Positions 16,849-25,665 of a DNA stretch of 64,000 bases are shown one piece after another (position 1 is the stretch's first letter; each line of letters opens with the position of its first letter). The notes below the pieces were generated by a model. The model ran no database searches. It saw only the letters and a program-made list of their open reading frames with translations, and had not been told where the DNA came from. The stretch is taken from positions 4,712,001 to 4,776,000 of the forward strand of contig OZ220706.1 in assembly GCA_965116695.1 (NCBI GenBank), written 5' to 3'. Both the position numbers and the translations under genes were made by a program. This stretch comes from JAJDTT01 sp965116695 (GTDB taxonomy: Bacteria > Acidobacteriota > UBA6911 > RPQK01 > JAJDTT01).

Positions 16849-18038
16849 CTGCCTGCGACCGCCCGGACTGCTGACTCGTCGAGTTCGATGCCCAGTCCCG
16901 GTCCCCCGGGCACAAGGTACTCGGCGCCTTCGACCTTGAGGGGCCGGTCGAGATAGCGGTTGGCAACCGAGAAGACGGCCGGGTTGTACTCGGCGAGCCC
17001 GACATTGCTCGACGCAGCAGCGAACTGCAGGGCCGCGGCGATCTGGGGTCCCATGGCAATGCTGATGTGGGGGACGATCCGGGCGTCGGCGCCGACGTCC
17101 CGCGCAAGGCCGGCCGCTTCGGTAATGCCGCAACGGCCGATGTCAGGCTGCAACCACGGGGCGCAGCCGGATGCCAGGAATGGCGCCAGCTCGTACCGCG
17201 TACGATAACTCTCGCCCAATGCGATCGGCGTGCGGATTTCAGCCGCCAGATCGGCGTGGGCCGCCGGGAATTCCGGAGCCAGCGGGCACTCGAGCCACAG
17301 GGCTCCACGATCATCGAGTTTTCTGCAAAAGCTGCCCGCCGAGGCCGCGTCAAGCCGCCAGAGAGCGTCCACCGCGATGGACACCTCCGGCCCCAAGGCT
17401 GCGCGCAGGCGGTCGATGAGATCGAAGAGTTCTTCTTCCGTGCGGTCGTAGAACAGCTTGAAGATTCGAAATCCCGCGTCCCAGGCCTCCCGGGCCCGCT
17501 CGACTCGATCCGCGTTCGTTGCGCCCGGGAGCCCCGAAAGGTAGCAGGGAATCCGGCTCTTGGGGACGGAGGATGAGAGCAGGTCCGCGACCGAAATCCC
17601 GCGAGCCTTGCCGGCCAGGTCCCAGAGGGCGATGTCGACTCCGGCAATCGCATCGAGCATGAAGCCGCCGGTCTGACCGCGAACCCGCATGGTCGAGTAC
17701 ATTCGATTTCGCAACAATCTCACCGTAGCGGGAGAACCGTCGAACTCCTGGCCCTCGACCGCCGGGCGCAGCAATTGATCCATGATCAGGCACGCGACAT
17801 CCGGAGCGAGCGGAGCCTGGGCCTCTCCCCATCCGGCCAGGCCCGACTCCAGCGTCACCTTGACCAGGGCGGATTCGAATTTCACCGAATAGAGCGTGCT
17901 GCTGGTTTCCGACCAGCGGTAATCGAAGCCGCCGGCGGCCAGCGCGGCGGGGGTACCCGCGGTTCCTGTCACCGCTGCGGCGTCACGCGGCAGCCTGATG
18001 GGAAACGCCTCGATCAATGCGATTCGATCTACCGGCAT
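16821..18038 (-). CDS. Enolase-superfamily (mandelate racemase-like) enzyme
   Basis: 405 aa, cytoplasmic. The capping domain ends near 125 and the barrel follows. Metal ligands are readable as D224 (AVDALW), E250 (WLECPL) and E276 (LGES). A Lys (K194, FKLFYD) lies on the second strand and a His (H324, IVPHIS) near the seventh. The strand-2 motif lacks the usual KxK, so chemistry may differ from the 1650 gene. The start overlaps the DapA-like gene by 10 bp, making a two-gene operon. The last dozen residues (GRTACRPSSR) are encoded by the isomerase remnant, so the native C-terminus was probably altered by the rearrangement. Confidence 0.88.
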   Translation of the reverse strand: MPVDRIALIEAFPIRLPRDAAAVTGTAGTPAALAAGGFDYRWSETSSTLYSVKFESALVKVTLESGLAGWGEAQAPLAPDVACLIMDQLLRPAVEGQEFDGSPATVRLLRNRMYSTMRVRGQTGGFMLDAIAGVDIALWDLAGKARGISVADLLSSSVPKSRIPCYLSGLPGATNADRVERAREAWDAGFRIFKLFYDRTEEELFDLIDRLRAALGPEVSIAVDALWRLDAASAGSFCRKLDDRGALWLECPLAPEFPAAHADLAAEIRTPIALGESYRTRYELAPFLASGCAPWLQPDIGRCGITEAAGLARDVGADARIVPHISIAMGPQIAAALQFAAASSNVGLAEYNPAVFSVANRYLDRPLKVEGAEYLVPGGPGLGIELDESAVRAVAGRTACRPSSR

Positions 18039-18946
18039 GGCCGACGGTTCGTCCCCACCAGTGACCGCAGAGCCTCAAGCTCGATCAACCCGGATTCATC
18101 GAGCGAGCGGGTCGGATGGCGGACCATGGCGCTCTCGAACACTCCCGCATGCACGAGATTGTGCTTCATTGCCGAAACGCCCAGTCCGGGCTGCAATTCG
18201 TACCGGATCAGGGGCAGCGCCCGCTGAAACGCTCTCCATGCCGCATCCAACTCGCCGTTCTCAAGCGCGCTCCAGATCGAGCAGAAGACCGAAACCAGGT
18301 CGCTGCCCGGCATGGTTCCCCGGGATCCCCGCTGCCACTCCTCGATCATGAACTGTCCGTTCAGTCCTCCGAACAGCTTCAGCGTGTCGCCGGCGGCTTC
18401 GAGTGTCCCACTGATCTTGGGGGCGGTCGGAGGAGCCTCGATCTTCGCGTAGTCCACCTGCTCGATTTCGCGGGCCATGCGTGCCAGCAACGCCGGGGGC
18501 ATGGCGACCTGCGTGAGCAGGGGCGCATCCTGCACCATGATCGGAGTCCCGACCGCATCGCTGATCGCGGAATAGAAGAACATCAGGCCATCCGCATCGG
18601 GGCGCAAGAAGTACGGCGGCAGGACCATCAAGCCTGCCGCGCCGAGGCCCTCCGCTTCCTTGCAGGCTTCGACGGCGGCTTCCGTGCCGGTGGCGCCGAC
18701 GCCGGCTATAACTGGGGCCCCGCCGTCCAAATGACGCACGAGCGCATCGAGCAATTGGCGCTTCTCCGAAGCCAGGAGAGTGTAGCCCTCCCCGGCGTTG
18801 CCGAAGACGCCGAAGCCGTCCCGGGCTCCCTGCTCGTGCAGATGGTCAACGAGCCGCAGCAGGCCGGCCACGTCGACCCTGCCGTCGTCCGTGAACGGCG
18901 TGACGAGGATGGGGATGACTCCTTGGAAAGCGTTCTGCATCTTCAT
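18029..18946 (-). CDS. DapA/NanA-family aldolase (dihydrodipicolinate synthase-like)
   Basis: 305 aa, the normal length for this class I aldolase family. Family signatures are GVFGNAGEGYTLL (46-58, equivalent to the GTTGE region) and the Schiff-base Lys in VDYAKIEAPP (K168). The usual catalytic Tyr of the YNxP motif is replaced (IMVQDAPLL, about 136-144), so true dihydrodipicolinate synthase activity is unlikely. A keto-sugar-acid lyase or dehydratase role fits better with the downstream enolase-superfamily gene. It is first in the minus-strand pair, and the pathway is inferred to be sugar-acid dehydration followed by aldol cleavage. Confidence 0.88.
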   Translation of the reverse strand: MKMQNAFQGVIPILVTPFTDDGRVDVAGLLRLVDHLHEQGARDGFGVFGNAGEGYTLLASEKRQLLDALVRHLDGGAPVIAGVGATGTEAAVEACKEAEGLGAAGLMVLPPYFLRPDADGLMFFYSAISDAVGTPIMVQDAPLLTQVAMPPALLARMAREIEQVDYAKIEAPPTAPKISGTLEAAGDTLKLFGGLNGQFMIEEWQRGSRGTMPGSDLVSVFCSIWSALENGELDAAWRAFQRALPLIRYELQPGLGVSAMKHNLVHAGVFESAMVRHPTRSLDESGLIELEALRSLVGTNRRPCR

Positions 18947-19083
18947 CTTCTTCTTGCCTGGACGTTTCGGACATCGCAGCCGATTCTCGTATCAAAGGAA
19001 CAGACTGTCCCTTTCCGGGCGGTCCCTTTCCGGGCGGGATTGCAGGTTTCCCCGGAATCGGCGCCTGGAAAGACGCCGCTCCG
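18947..19083. repeat. REP-like GGGACAGTC unit between two minus-strand genes
   Basis: At about 18998-19040 lies ACAGACTGTCCCTTTCCGGG followed by a truncated second GTCCCTTTCCGGGCGG copy. A TGGAAAGACGCCGCTCC half-hairpin of the TTTC-loop family is at 19064-19081. No gene is present. Confidence 0.65.
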
Positions 19084-20271
19084 CTACCACATGGACTTCT
19101 TGTCCCCCCAAGGGTGACGGAGCAGCTCCTCCTCAACGAGCTCGGTCCCCCATCCGGGACCGGTGGGAATCTTCATGTGGCCGTTGACGACTTCGGGTGC
19201 ATGGGTCGTCACATCGTCCCTCCAGGGCACGTCGTCGATGTCGGCCTCCATGATGCGGACGTTGGGGAGCACTCCGCAGAGGCTGGCGCTCATGAAGGTG
19301 GCCAGGTGGCTGTAGTAGTTGTGAGGAGCGATGTTCAGTTGGTAGGTCTCGGCCAGGTCCCCGATCTTCTTGGCCTGGGAGAAGCCGTTCCAGGGCACGT
19401 CCACCATGAACACGTCGGCCGCCCGCAACTCGAAGTAGGGGATGAACTCCCGCATGTAGATCAGGTTCTCGCCGGTGCAGATGGGCGTGGAGGTCGATTC
19501 CTTGATGTCCCGAATGGACTGGGGATCGTACATGTCGATCTCCAGCCAGAGCAGGTTGTAGGGCTCCAGGGCCCGGGCGATACGGCGGCAGGCTTCCGGC
19601 TTGAAGTTGAAGTTGAGATCCAGGTTGATGTCGATGTTGGGTCCGACGGCCTCCCGAAAGGTGGCGATGATGCTCACGATGTGGTCCAGCAACTGAGGGG
19701 TGATGGCCTGGTCGGTGGTGCCGGGGCCCCGCGCGAATCCGGGAAAGTAGGCGAATGGGGCATCTCCGGGGTAGATGATGTTGGTCTTCAGGGCGGTGTA
19801 GCCTTTGGCCACCACCTCACGGCCCAGGGCGCCCACGTCCGAAAGATTCCGGAGCGGCTCGCATCGAACATGGCGGTAGTGCGCGGTCCGGGTGGTGCCG
19901 CAGTGGGACCAGTAGAGGCGGACCTCCTCCCTCAGGGGTCCGCCGAAGAGTTCCACGACCGAAATGCCCAGGGCCCGCGCCTTGATGTCCAGGAGCGCCA
20001 GCTCGATTCCGGCGATCCCCTTGGCCGCGATGCCCCCCGGACTCTGGCGGCTGCCCCGGATCATGTCCCAGAAACGCATCTCGAAGGCCCGGGGATCCTG
20101 TCCCACCAGGAGCGGCTTCAGGTCTTCGACGACACCCACGACGCCCCACGGATTCTTGCCGTCGCTGCACTCTCCGCAGCCGGTCACCCCCTCGTCGGTC
20201 TCGATCTTGACGAAGACCCAGGGCCTCCAACCGGCGTCCACGACGAAGGTCTTGATCTCGGTGATTTTCAT
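19084..20271 (-). CDS. Enolase-superfamily enzyme, galactonate/gluconate-dehydratase-like
   Basis: 395 aa. Catalytic residues: K162 (ALKTNI), D218 (NLDLNF), E244 (WLEIDM), E268 (CTGENL) and H317 (APHNYYSH), so the active site looks complete. A long loop between strands 2 and 3 (about 165-190) distinguishes it from the other copies. It is a probable sugar-acid dehydratase of uncertain substrate. A GAGG about 10 nt upstream supports the ATG. It is transcribed away from the antitoxin pseudogene and towards the aldolase operon, from which it is separated by a repeat unit. Confidence 0.88.
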   Translation of the reverse strand: MKITEIKTFVVDAGWRPWVFVKIETDEGVTGCGECSDGKNPWGVVGVVEDLKPLLVGQDPRAFEMRFWDMIRGSRQSPGGIAAKGIAGIELALLDIKARALGISVVELFGGPLREEVRLYWSHCGTTRTAHYRHVRCEPLRNLSDVGALGREVVAKGYTALKTNIIYPGDAPFAYFPGFARGPGTTDQAITPQLLDHIVSIIATFREAVGPNIDINLDLNFNFKPEACRRIARALEPYNLLWLEIDMYDPQSIRDIKESTSTPICTGENLIYMREFIPYFELRAADVFMVDVPWNGFSQAKKIGDLAETYQLNIAPHNYYSHLATFMSASLCGVLPNVRIMEADIDDVPWRDDVTTHAPEVVNGHMKIPTGPGWGTELVEEELLRHPWGDKKSMW

Positions 20272-20412
20272 GGTGTTACTACCTCGCCTTCGAAAGGGTC
20301 CCGAGAGAGTACGCCTGGGAATGATACCCGCGCAAGCCTTGCCGAACAGGCGGTCCCGGCGCCGACGCGATCAGATTGACTGCCGGCGCCGTGAGTATGC
20401 GAACATGGGATC

Positions 20413-20667
20413 ATGAAAACGACCGTCGCACTTGATGAAGCTACCTTCCGAGAGGCTTAGGTCCTGGCAGCCGACCTTGGGATGACGTTGGAGCAGTTCG
20501 TCACTGAAGCGGTCCAAGAGCAACTCCGTCGTTTTGACCGCGAAGCCCATGATCGAGACAAAGAGCCACCGTGGATGGCCGGGTTCGGCGGGCTGGCCAA
20601 CCTCAAGAACGAAAATCGGCGTGTTGTACGCATGATCGAGAAGGAGTTCGAGAGGCCCGACTCGTAA
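20413..20667 (+). pseudogene. Antitoxin-like gene with in-frame amber codon
   Basis: Reads MKTTVALDEATFREA, then TAG at 20458-20460, then VLAADLGMTLEQFVTEAVQE and on to a C-terminal tail ending EFERPDS. It looks like a small ribbon-helix-helix-type antitoxin interrupted at codon 16. A GTG 9 nt past its stop begins VILDA, the usual opening of a PIN-domain toxin, but the similarity ends after five codons. The toxin partner has therefore been deleted. Decay of a VapBC-type pair is the simplest reading. Confidence 0.6.
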
Positions 20668-20770
20668 GACTTGGCGTGATCCTCGATGCGGTCCCGGGAT
20701 TACTCGCAACTCGTTTTCAGACTCGCGCGGTGCGTGCTAATCTGGTTTCCGCTCAAAAGGGGGAGATCAC

Positions 20771-21355
20771 ATGGACAAAGTACTCATCATAGTCGGAGAT
20801 GCGACCGAGACCGTGGATACCCTGTATCCTTATTTCCGCCTCCAGGAGGCCGGCTTCCAGCCCGTGGTCGCGGCGCCCGAGAAACGCCGTTACAACATGG
20901 TTCTGCATGAGATCGGGCCCAACTGGGACATCACCCGGGAGTTCGAGGGCTACAAGATCGACGCGGACATCGCCTTTCGCGACGTGGCGCCGGAAGAGTA
21001 CCTGGGCATCTTCTTTTCGGGCGGCCGGGCCCCCGAGTACATTCGCTACGATGAGGACCTGGTTGCCATGACGCGCCATTTCTTCGACGCCAACAAGCCG
21101 GTGGGCTGCGTCTGCCACGGCGTGGAGATTCCCGCCTACGCCGGCTGCGTCAAGGGGCGGAGGATGGCCACCGTTCCCAAGTGCAAGTTCGACCTGGAAG
21201 TTTGCGGCGGCATCTTCGTCGATGCCGGTTGCGTCGTGGACGGGAACCTGGTGAGCGGGCGCACCTATCACGACCATGGTCAATACATGGGGCACTGGAT
21301 CCGGCTGCTGATCGAGGCTCGTGAGGAACAGCTTGTCCAGGCCGCTGCCGGCTGA
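20771..21355 (+). CDS. DJ-1/PfpI family protein
   Basis: 194 aa, single-domain DJ-1/PfpI (class I glutamine-amidotransferase fold). The nucleophile elbow is VGCVCHGVEI with Cys115-His116, and the preceding YLGIFFSGGRAPEY gives the typical GGR/GGH loop. Family members include deglycases, chaperones and peptidases; which applies here is unknown. The SD AGGGGGAG lies 5-6 nt before the ATG. The next gene begins inside its 3' end (35 bp overlap), so the two are probably co-translated, although no functional link is obvious. Confidence 0.9.
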   Translation: MDKVLIIVGDATETVDTLYPYFRLQEAGFQPVVAAPEKRRYNMVLHEIGPNWDITREFEGYKIDADIAFRDVAPEEYLGIFFSGGRAPEYIRYDEDLVAMTRHFFDANKPVGCVCHGVEIPAYAGCVKGRRMATVPKCKFDLEVCGGIFVDAGCVVDGNLVSGRTYHDHGQYMGHWIRLLIEAREEQLVQAAAG

Positions 21356-23759
21356 GTTGGGATCCCCCCGGAAATCCTTCGCATCGTTGGCGGCGGGCGT
21401 CTGTGGCCTGTTCCTGGCCGGTGCTTGCTCCCCGGTTTCCGATCCCCCGAAATCGCCGTCCTACCCTCTCGTTGTCGGATTCGAACGATTTCACCGGAAC
21501 GGAGATGCGGACCGGCTCCACGGAGGCGAAATCCTCATTGGAGAGTTGGGCTGCATCCATTGCCACCTGGCCGATGAAGCAGTCGCCCAACGGGTCGTTC
21601 CCCGGCAGGCTCCCATCCTGGACGGCGTGGGCGGCCGGACCCGCTTGGCCTATCTCAAGAATTTCCTGACTCGACCTCAGGGGGCCAAACCGGGGACGCT
21701 GATGCCCCATCTCCTGGCGGGTTGGGAAGTGAAGGAGCGGGAAGCGACAGCCGAGGCTCTGGCCCACTTTCTCGCCTCCCTCGAGATCCCGGATCCAGCA
21801 GAGTCCGTCGCGGAAGCGAATCCGCTTGAGATCGAGCAGGGAGAGCGGCTGTACCACACGGTCGGGTGCGTCGCCTGCCATGCGCCATTCGAGCTGGCCG
21901 CAACCTTGCAGCAGGCCGCCGGCGAGGGGTTTTCCCCGGAGAGAATCCAGATCCCACGCCCTCGAGTCCCCTCGGTCCCTATCGCGGACCTGGGGGCAAA
22001 AACGACCCTGGAGCCGCTGGCCGCCTTTCTGATGGATCCCCTTCGGATCCGGCCTGCCGGGAGAATGCCTCCCATGCGGCTCTCGGATGCCGAGGCCCGT
22101 TCCATCGCCGGTTATCTTCTGGCGCAGGGAGCAATTCTCCCTGGTAACCAACATACGTTCCCCGAGGCGGAGAAGATCGCAAAGGGTGGGGCCCTGTTCC
22201 GCGAACTGCGTTGCAACGCCTGCCATCGTCTTGACGAAGAGGAGACTGCCGCTGCCCCGCTGCCGGCACTCCCGCGGCTTGAGGATCTGGACCCCGCAAG
22301 CCCGGGCGGGTGCCTGGATCCATCTCCTGGGAAAGGGGTGCCCGACTTCGAACTTGACCCGGTCCAAAGAGCCGCCCTCGCCGAGGCGCTGACGAGCTTG
22401 CAAGGGGAGGCCGTCCGGCTGGATCCGGAGGCCAAGCTCCGCCGCTACCTGGAGGTCTACAACTGCTTCGCCTGTCACCGGCGGGGAGACCAGGGCGGAC
22501 CCGAAGTCGGGAGGTCCGCCTATTTCCTGCCGGTGGAGGAGCTGGACATGGGGAACGAGGGCCGGCTGCCTCCTCCCTTGACCGAGGCCGGGCGCAAGTT
22601 GACGCCACCGTGGTTGAGGAAGGTCCTGCAAGGGTCGGGCATGGTGCGTCCCTATCTGATGGTCCGGATGCCGGACTACGGGCCCGCCGCCGAAACCCTG
22701 GCGGACGCCCTGATCCGTGCCGACGAGCACCTGCAGTTGCCCGCTACGGATGTCTCCGGCACCTTGCACCATCACCGGAACCGCTATGGGCGCCGCCTCA
22801 TGGGAGCCGACGGTCTCAATTGCATCAACTGTCACGGCCTCCGGGGCCATCCCTCCACGGGCATGCCGGCCCTGGACCTGGCCGACACCCTCGATCGCCT
22901 CCAGCCCGACTGGTTCAAGCGGTACCTCCTGGACCCCGACTCCAGCCGTCCCGGGACACTGATGCCCACATATTTCGAAGGAGGGAAGGGGACGCTGACG
23001 GAGGTGCTGGATGGAGACGCGGACAAACAGATCGAGGCGATCCTCACCTACCTGAAGGAACTGGACCAGACCCGGCTGCCAGTGGGCATGGAGCCGCAAG
23101 AGCTCTTTGATCTGGTCCCCGAAGACCGTCCCATCCTATTGCGGACCTTCATGGATGGTGTCGGCACCCACGCCATCGCCGTGGGTTTTCCCCAGGGGAT
23201 CCATTTTGCCTTCGATGCCCTGGAGGTCCGATCCAAGCTCCTCTGGAGAGGCCGGTTCCTCAACGCCGAGTCCACATGGTCCAATCGTTTCTCGCCCTTC
23301 GTACATCCCTTGAGCGAGGATCTGGCCAGGCTTCCTGAAGCCATGCCTCTGGCATCTCTGAAGGACCGCCGGAGCCCCTGGCCCGGCCCGACGGGTGGGA
23401 AGGCGGGCTATCGCATGGGTGGATTCCGGCTCTCGCCGTCCGGTGAACCCACGTTCCTTTACAGGTTTCAGGAGATCGCCGTGGAGGAACGGCTGATCCC
23501 TTCCCAGGACGGCATTTGGTTTCGGCGGACTCTCGAGCTCACCGGCGACGGCGATTCGGTCTGGTTCCTGGCGGCGCGGTCTCCGAAGATCGAATCCCAG
23601 GGCGGGGGACTCTATTCCGCCGGCGGCCTCAAGGTCCGGCTCCGTGAGCCGGAAGTTTCCATGGCCGTCCTCCGCCGTTCGGGCGATGCCGACGAGTTGC
23701 TGCTCCCGATCCGATTCCGGGAAGGGCGCGCCCGGGTGCACCAGGAGGTCTCATGGTGA
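21321..23759 (+). CDS. Penta-haem c-type cytochrome lipoprotein
   Basis: 812 aa from a GTG start. A signal with lipobox FLAGAC (Cys36) suggests an outer- or inner-membrane lipoprotein on the periplasmic side. Five CxxCH sites are visible at about 78-82 (CIHCH), 183-187 (CVACH), 298-302 (CNACH), 382-386 (CFACH) and 501-505 (CINCH), with Met-containing axial-ligand candidates such as GTLMPH and GRMPPM. The last 270 residues form a haem-free domain. An electron-transfer partner for the downstream propeller protein is likely. The stop overlaps the next start by 7 bp. Confidence 0.88.
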   Translation: MRNSLSRPLPAELGSPRKSFASLAAGVCGLFLAGACSPVSDPPKSPSYPLVVGFERFHRNGDADRLHGGEILIGELGCIHCHLADEAVAQRVVPRQAPILDGVGGRTRLAYLKNFLTRPQGAKPGTLMPHLLAGWEVKEREATAEALAHFLASLEIPDPAESVAEANPLEIEQGERLYHTVGCVACHAPFELAATLQQAAGEGFSPERIQIPRPRVPSVPIADLGAKTTLEPLAAFLMDPLRIRPAGRMPPMRLSDAEARSIAGYLLAQGAILPGNQHTFPEAEKIAKGGALFRELRCNACHRLDEEETAAAPLPALPRLEDLDPASPGGCLDPSPGKGVPDFELDPVQRAALAEALTSLQGEAVRLDPEAKLRRYLEVYNCFACHRRGDQGGPEVGRSAYFLPVEELDMGNEGRLPPPLTEAGRKLTPPWLRKVLQGSGMVRPYLMVRMPDYGPAAETLADALIRADEHLQLPATDVSGTLHHHRNRYGRRLMGADGLNCINCHGLRGHPSTGMPALDLADTLDRLQPDWFKRYLLDPDSSRPGTLMPTYFEGGKGTLTEVLDGDADKQIEAILTYLKELDQTRLPVGMEPQELFDLVPEDRPILLRTFMDGVGTHAIAVGFPQGIHFAFDALEVRSKLLWRGRFLNAESTWSNRFSPFVHPLSEDLARLPEAMPLASLKDRRSPWPGPTGGKAGYRMGGFRLSPSGEPTFLYRFQEIAVEERLIPSQDGIWFRRTLELTGDGDSVWFLAARSPKIESQGGGLYSAGGLKVRLREPEVSMAVLRRSGDADELLLPIRFREGRARVHQEVSW

Positions 23760-25321
23760 GGCGCCTTGGCCTCCTGTTTCCGATCGTGTTGGGGCTCGCA
23801 GGGAGCGTGCGCGCGCAGGAAGAGGACTACTATCGCATCGTCACCCTCCCCGTCCCGGAATCCGTCCCCTTCGAGGTCAGCGGTCTGGAGAGCCTACCGG
23901 AGGAAAAGATCGCGGCAGCTATACGGCGCGGAGAAGTCTGGCTGGTCGAGGGGGCCTACCAGGATCCCCCGGAAGGAATCCGATTTCGGAGAATCGCCCA
24001 GGCGCTCCACGAGCCCCTGGGCCTGACGCGCCACGGCGACTCCCTCTATCTGGCCCAGAGAAGCGAGCTGACCCGGCTCCGGGACCTGGACGGAGATGAC
24101 GTGATCGACGAGTACCTCACCGTCAGCAGCGGCTGGGGCCTCAGCGGCCACTACCACGAATACGCCTACGGCCCCCGGATCGATGAGGACGGGAACTTCT
24201 GGCTTACTCTCAACGCCGCCATCGGGGATCGGAAAGCCGCAGCCGACGCTTGGCGGGGCTGGGCCGTGAAGGTGACACCGCAGGGGCAGATGGTCCCCGT
24301 GGCGACGGGCCTGCGATCGCCCTGCGGGATCGGGATGAACCAACGCGGAGAGGTCTTCACCACGGACCAGCAGGGGGGCTGGGTCGCCACCGGCGCTCTG
24401 CATCACGTGGAGGAGGGAGATTTCTACGGGCATCCCGACGGTCTCAAGTCGTGCTCCCTGCCCGGCTCGCCTGTCGTCTGTCCGGAGCGAATCCCCACCG
24501 GTATCACCGTGGTGGAGGCGGCCATGCAGATTCCCGGATTCAAGTTGCCGGCGGTCTGGTTCCCTTACCGGAAGATGGGCCGGAGCGCCACCGACCTGGC
24601 GTGGGACCATTCGGCAGGGCGCTTCGGTCCCTTCCGGGGACAACTCTTCGTGGGGGACTTCACCGACGCCATGATCTCGCGGGTGTTTCTGGAACGGGTG
24701 GACGGACAGGTCCAGGGCGCCTGCTTTCGATTCCGCGACGGATTCCAGAGCGCCGTGGTCCGCCTGGTCTTCGGGGACGACGGATCGCTGTTCGTCGGTG
24801 AGACCAACCGCGGCTGGAATTCCCTGGGCACCCGTTCCTACGGCTTGGAACGCCTGGTCTGGACCGGCCGCACCCCCTTCGAGGTCCGGGAGATGCGGGC
24901 CCTGTCCGACGGCTTTCGGCTCACCTTCACGCGGCCCGTCGACCCGGACCGGGCCGCGCAGACCGATTCCTACCGCATGATCAGCTATACGTACCTTTAC
25001 CATCCCGACTACGGCAGTCCGGAGGTCGAAACCAGGGAACTGAACCTGAAAGAAGCTCGCGTGGCCGCCGGCGGACGATCCGTGGACCTGATCGTCCAGG
25101 GTCTCCGGCCAGGCTACGTTCACGAGCTGCACCTGCCCGGGATCGTCTCCGCCGAGGGAGAGAAACTGCTCCACGCACGCGCCTACTACACGCTGAACCG
25201 CATTCCGCAACCCGACGTAGGGGCACGCCTTGTGTGTGGGTGCCCTCCTTCGCCTCTCACCCATCGGCCCGATGAAGACGTGACTGTCCCCTTCTGCGGT
25301 CCCCTTCCGCCTTGTGTGTGA
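23753..25321 (+). CDS. Exported beta-propeller protein, sorbosone/glucose dehydrogenase-like
   Basis: 522 aa with signal MVRRLGLLFPIVLGLAGSVRAQ and AGGAGG 5 nt before the start. The central region matches the large planctomycete/acidobacterial membrane-dehydrogenase-like propeller family (HEPLGLTRHGDSLYLAQRSE, LTRLRDLDGDDVIDEY, GNFWLTLNAAIGDRK, FVGDFTDAMISRVF). A periplasmic oxidoreductase passing electrons to the overlapping penta-haem cytochrome is a reasonable inference; cofactor and substrate are unproven. The final 40 or so residues after YYTLNRIPQ are translated from a GTAGGGGC/GGGGACAGTC repeat, so the native stop has been overwritten. Confidence 0.8.
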   Translation: MVRRLGLLFPIVLGLAGSVRAQEEDYYRIVTLPVPESVPFEVSGLESLPEEKIAAAIRRGEVWLVEGAYQDPPEGIRFRRIAQALHEPLGLTRHGDSLYLAQRSELTRLRDLDGDDVIDEYLTVSSGWGLSGHYHEYAYGPRIDEDGNFWLTLNAAIGDRKAAADAWRGWAVKVTPQGQMVPVATGLRSPCGIGMNQRGEVFTTDQQGGWVATGALHHVEEGDFYGHPDGLKSCSLPGSPVVCPERIPTGITVVEAAMQIPGFKLPAVWFPYRKMGRSATDLAWDHSAGRFGPFRGQLFVGDFTDAMISRVFLERVDGQVQGACFRFRDGFQSAVVRLVFGDDGSLFVGETNRGWNSLGTRSYGLERLVWTGRTPFEVREMRALSDGFRLTFTRPVDPDRAAQTDSYRMISYTYLYHPDYGSPEVETRELNLKEARVAAGGRSVDLIVQGLRPGYVHELHLPGIVSAEGEKLLHARAYYTLNRIPQPDVGARLVCGCPPSPLTHRPDEDVTVPFCGPLPPCV

Positions 25322-25665
25322 GTGCCCTCCTTCGCCTCTCACCCATCGGCCCGATGAAGACGTGACTGTCCCCTTCTGCGGAGGTGACTGTCCCCTTCTC
25401 ACCCAGTGACCTGAAGAGGTGACTGTCCCCTTCTGATGCGGACCGGACACAGAGCCGGGATTACCGTGAAACAGGCGGGGGTCGGATACGGCGGGCGTCG
25501 CGACCTGCCGTCACTACCCGAGGTAGGAGCCGTGTGCCTTAGCGGGCACGCACGGATCTGCGCGGGGGCGTTGGGCAACCGGCGTCCCTACCGCGACCTT
25601 GTGTGTGGGTGCCCTCTTCCGCCTCTCATCCATCGGCGCGGGGCGGACGGCCACCAGGGTCGTTC
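25211..25665. repeat. Repeat block: 82-bp tandem duplication with GTAGGGGC and GGGGACAGTC units
   Basis: A unit running from GCCTTGTGTGTGGGTGCCC to GTCCCCTTCTGCGG occurs twice in tandem with an 82-bp period (from 25227 and from 25309). It is followed by two further GGTGACTGTCCCCTTCT copies (25383-25399 and 25418-25434). A GTAGGGGC-family pair lies at 25593-25672. The block begins inside the 3' end of the propeller gene. No other gene is supported between 25322 and 25665. Confidence 0.75.

Noticed and set aside
18029..18946. True dapA (4-hydroxy-tetrahydrodipicolinate synthase)
   Set aside because: The Schiff-base Lys is present but the catalytic Tyr position is replaced (IMVQDAP), and the operon partner is an enolase-superfamily enzyme rather than a lysine-pathway gene.
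21150..23099. 649-codon minus-strand frame opposite the penta-haem cytochrome
   Set aside because: The five CxxCH motifs and the lipobox are on the plus strand; the antisense product has no recognisable features.
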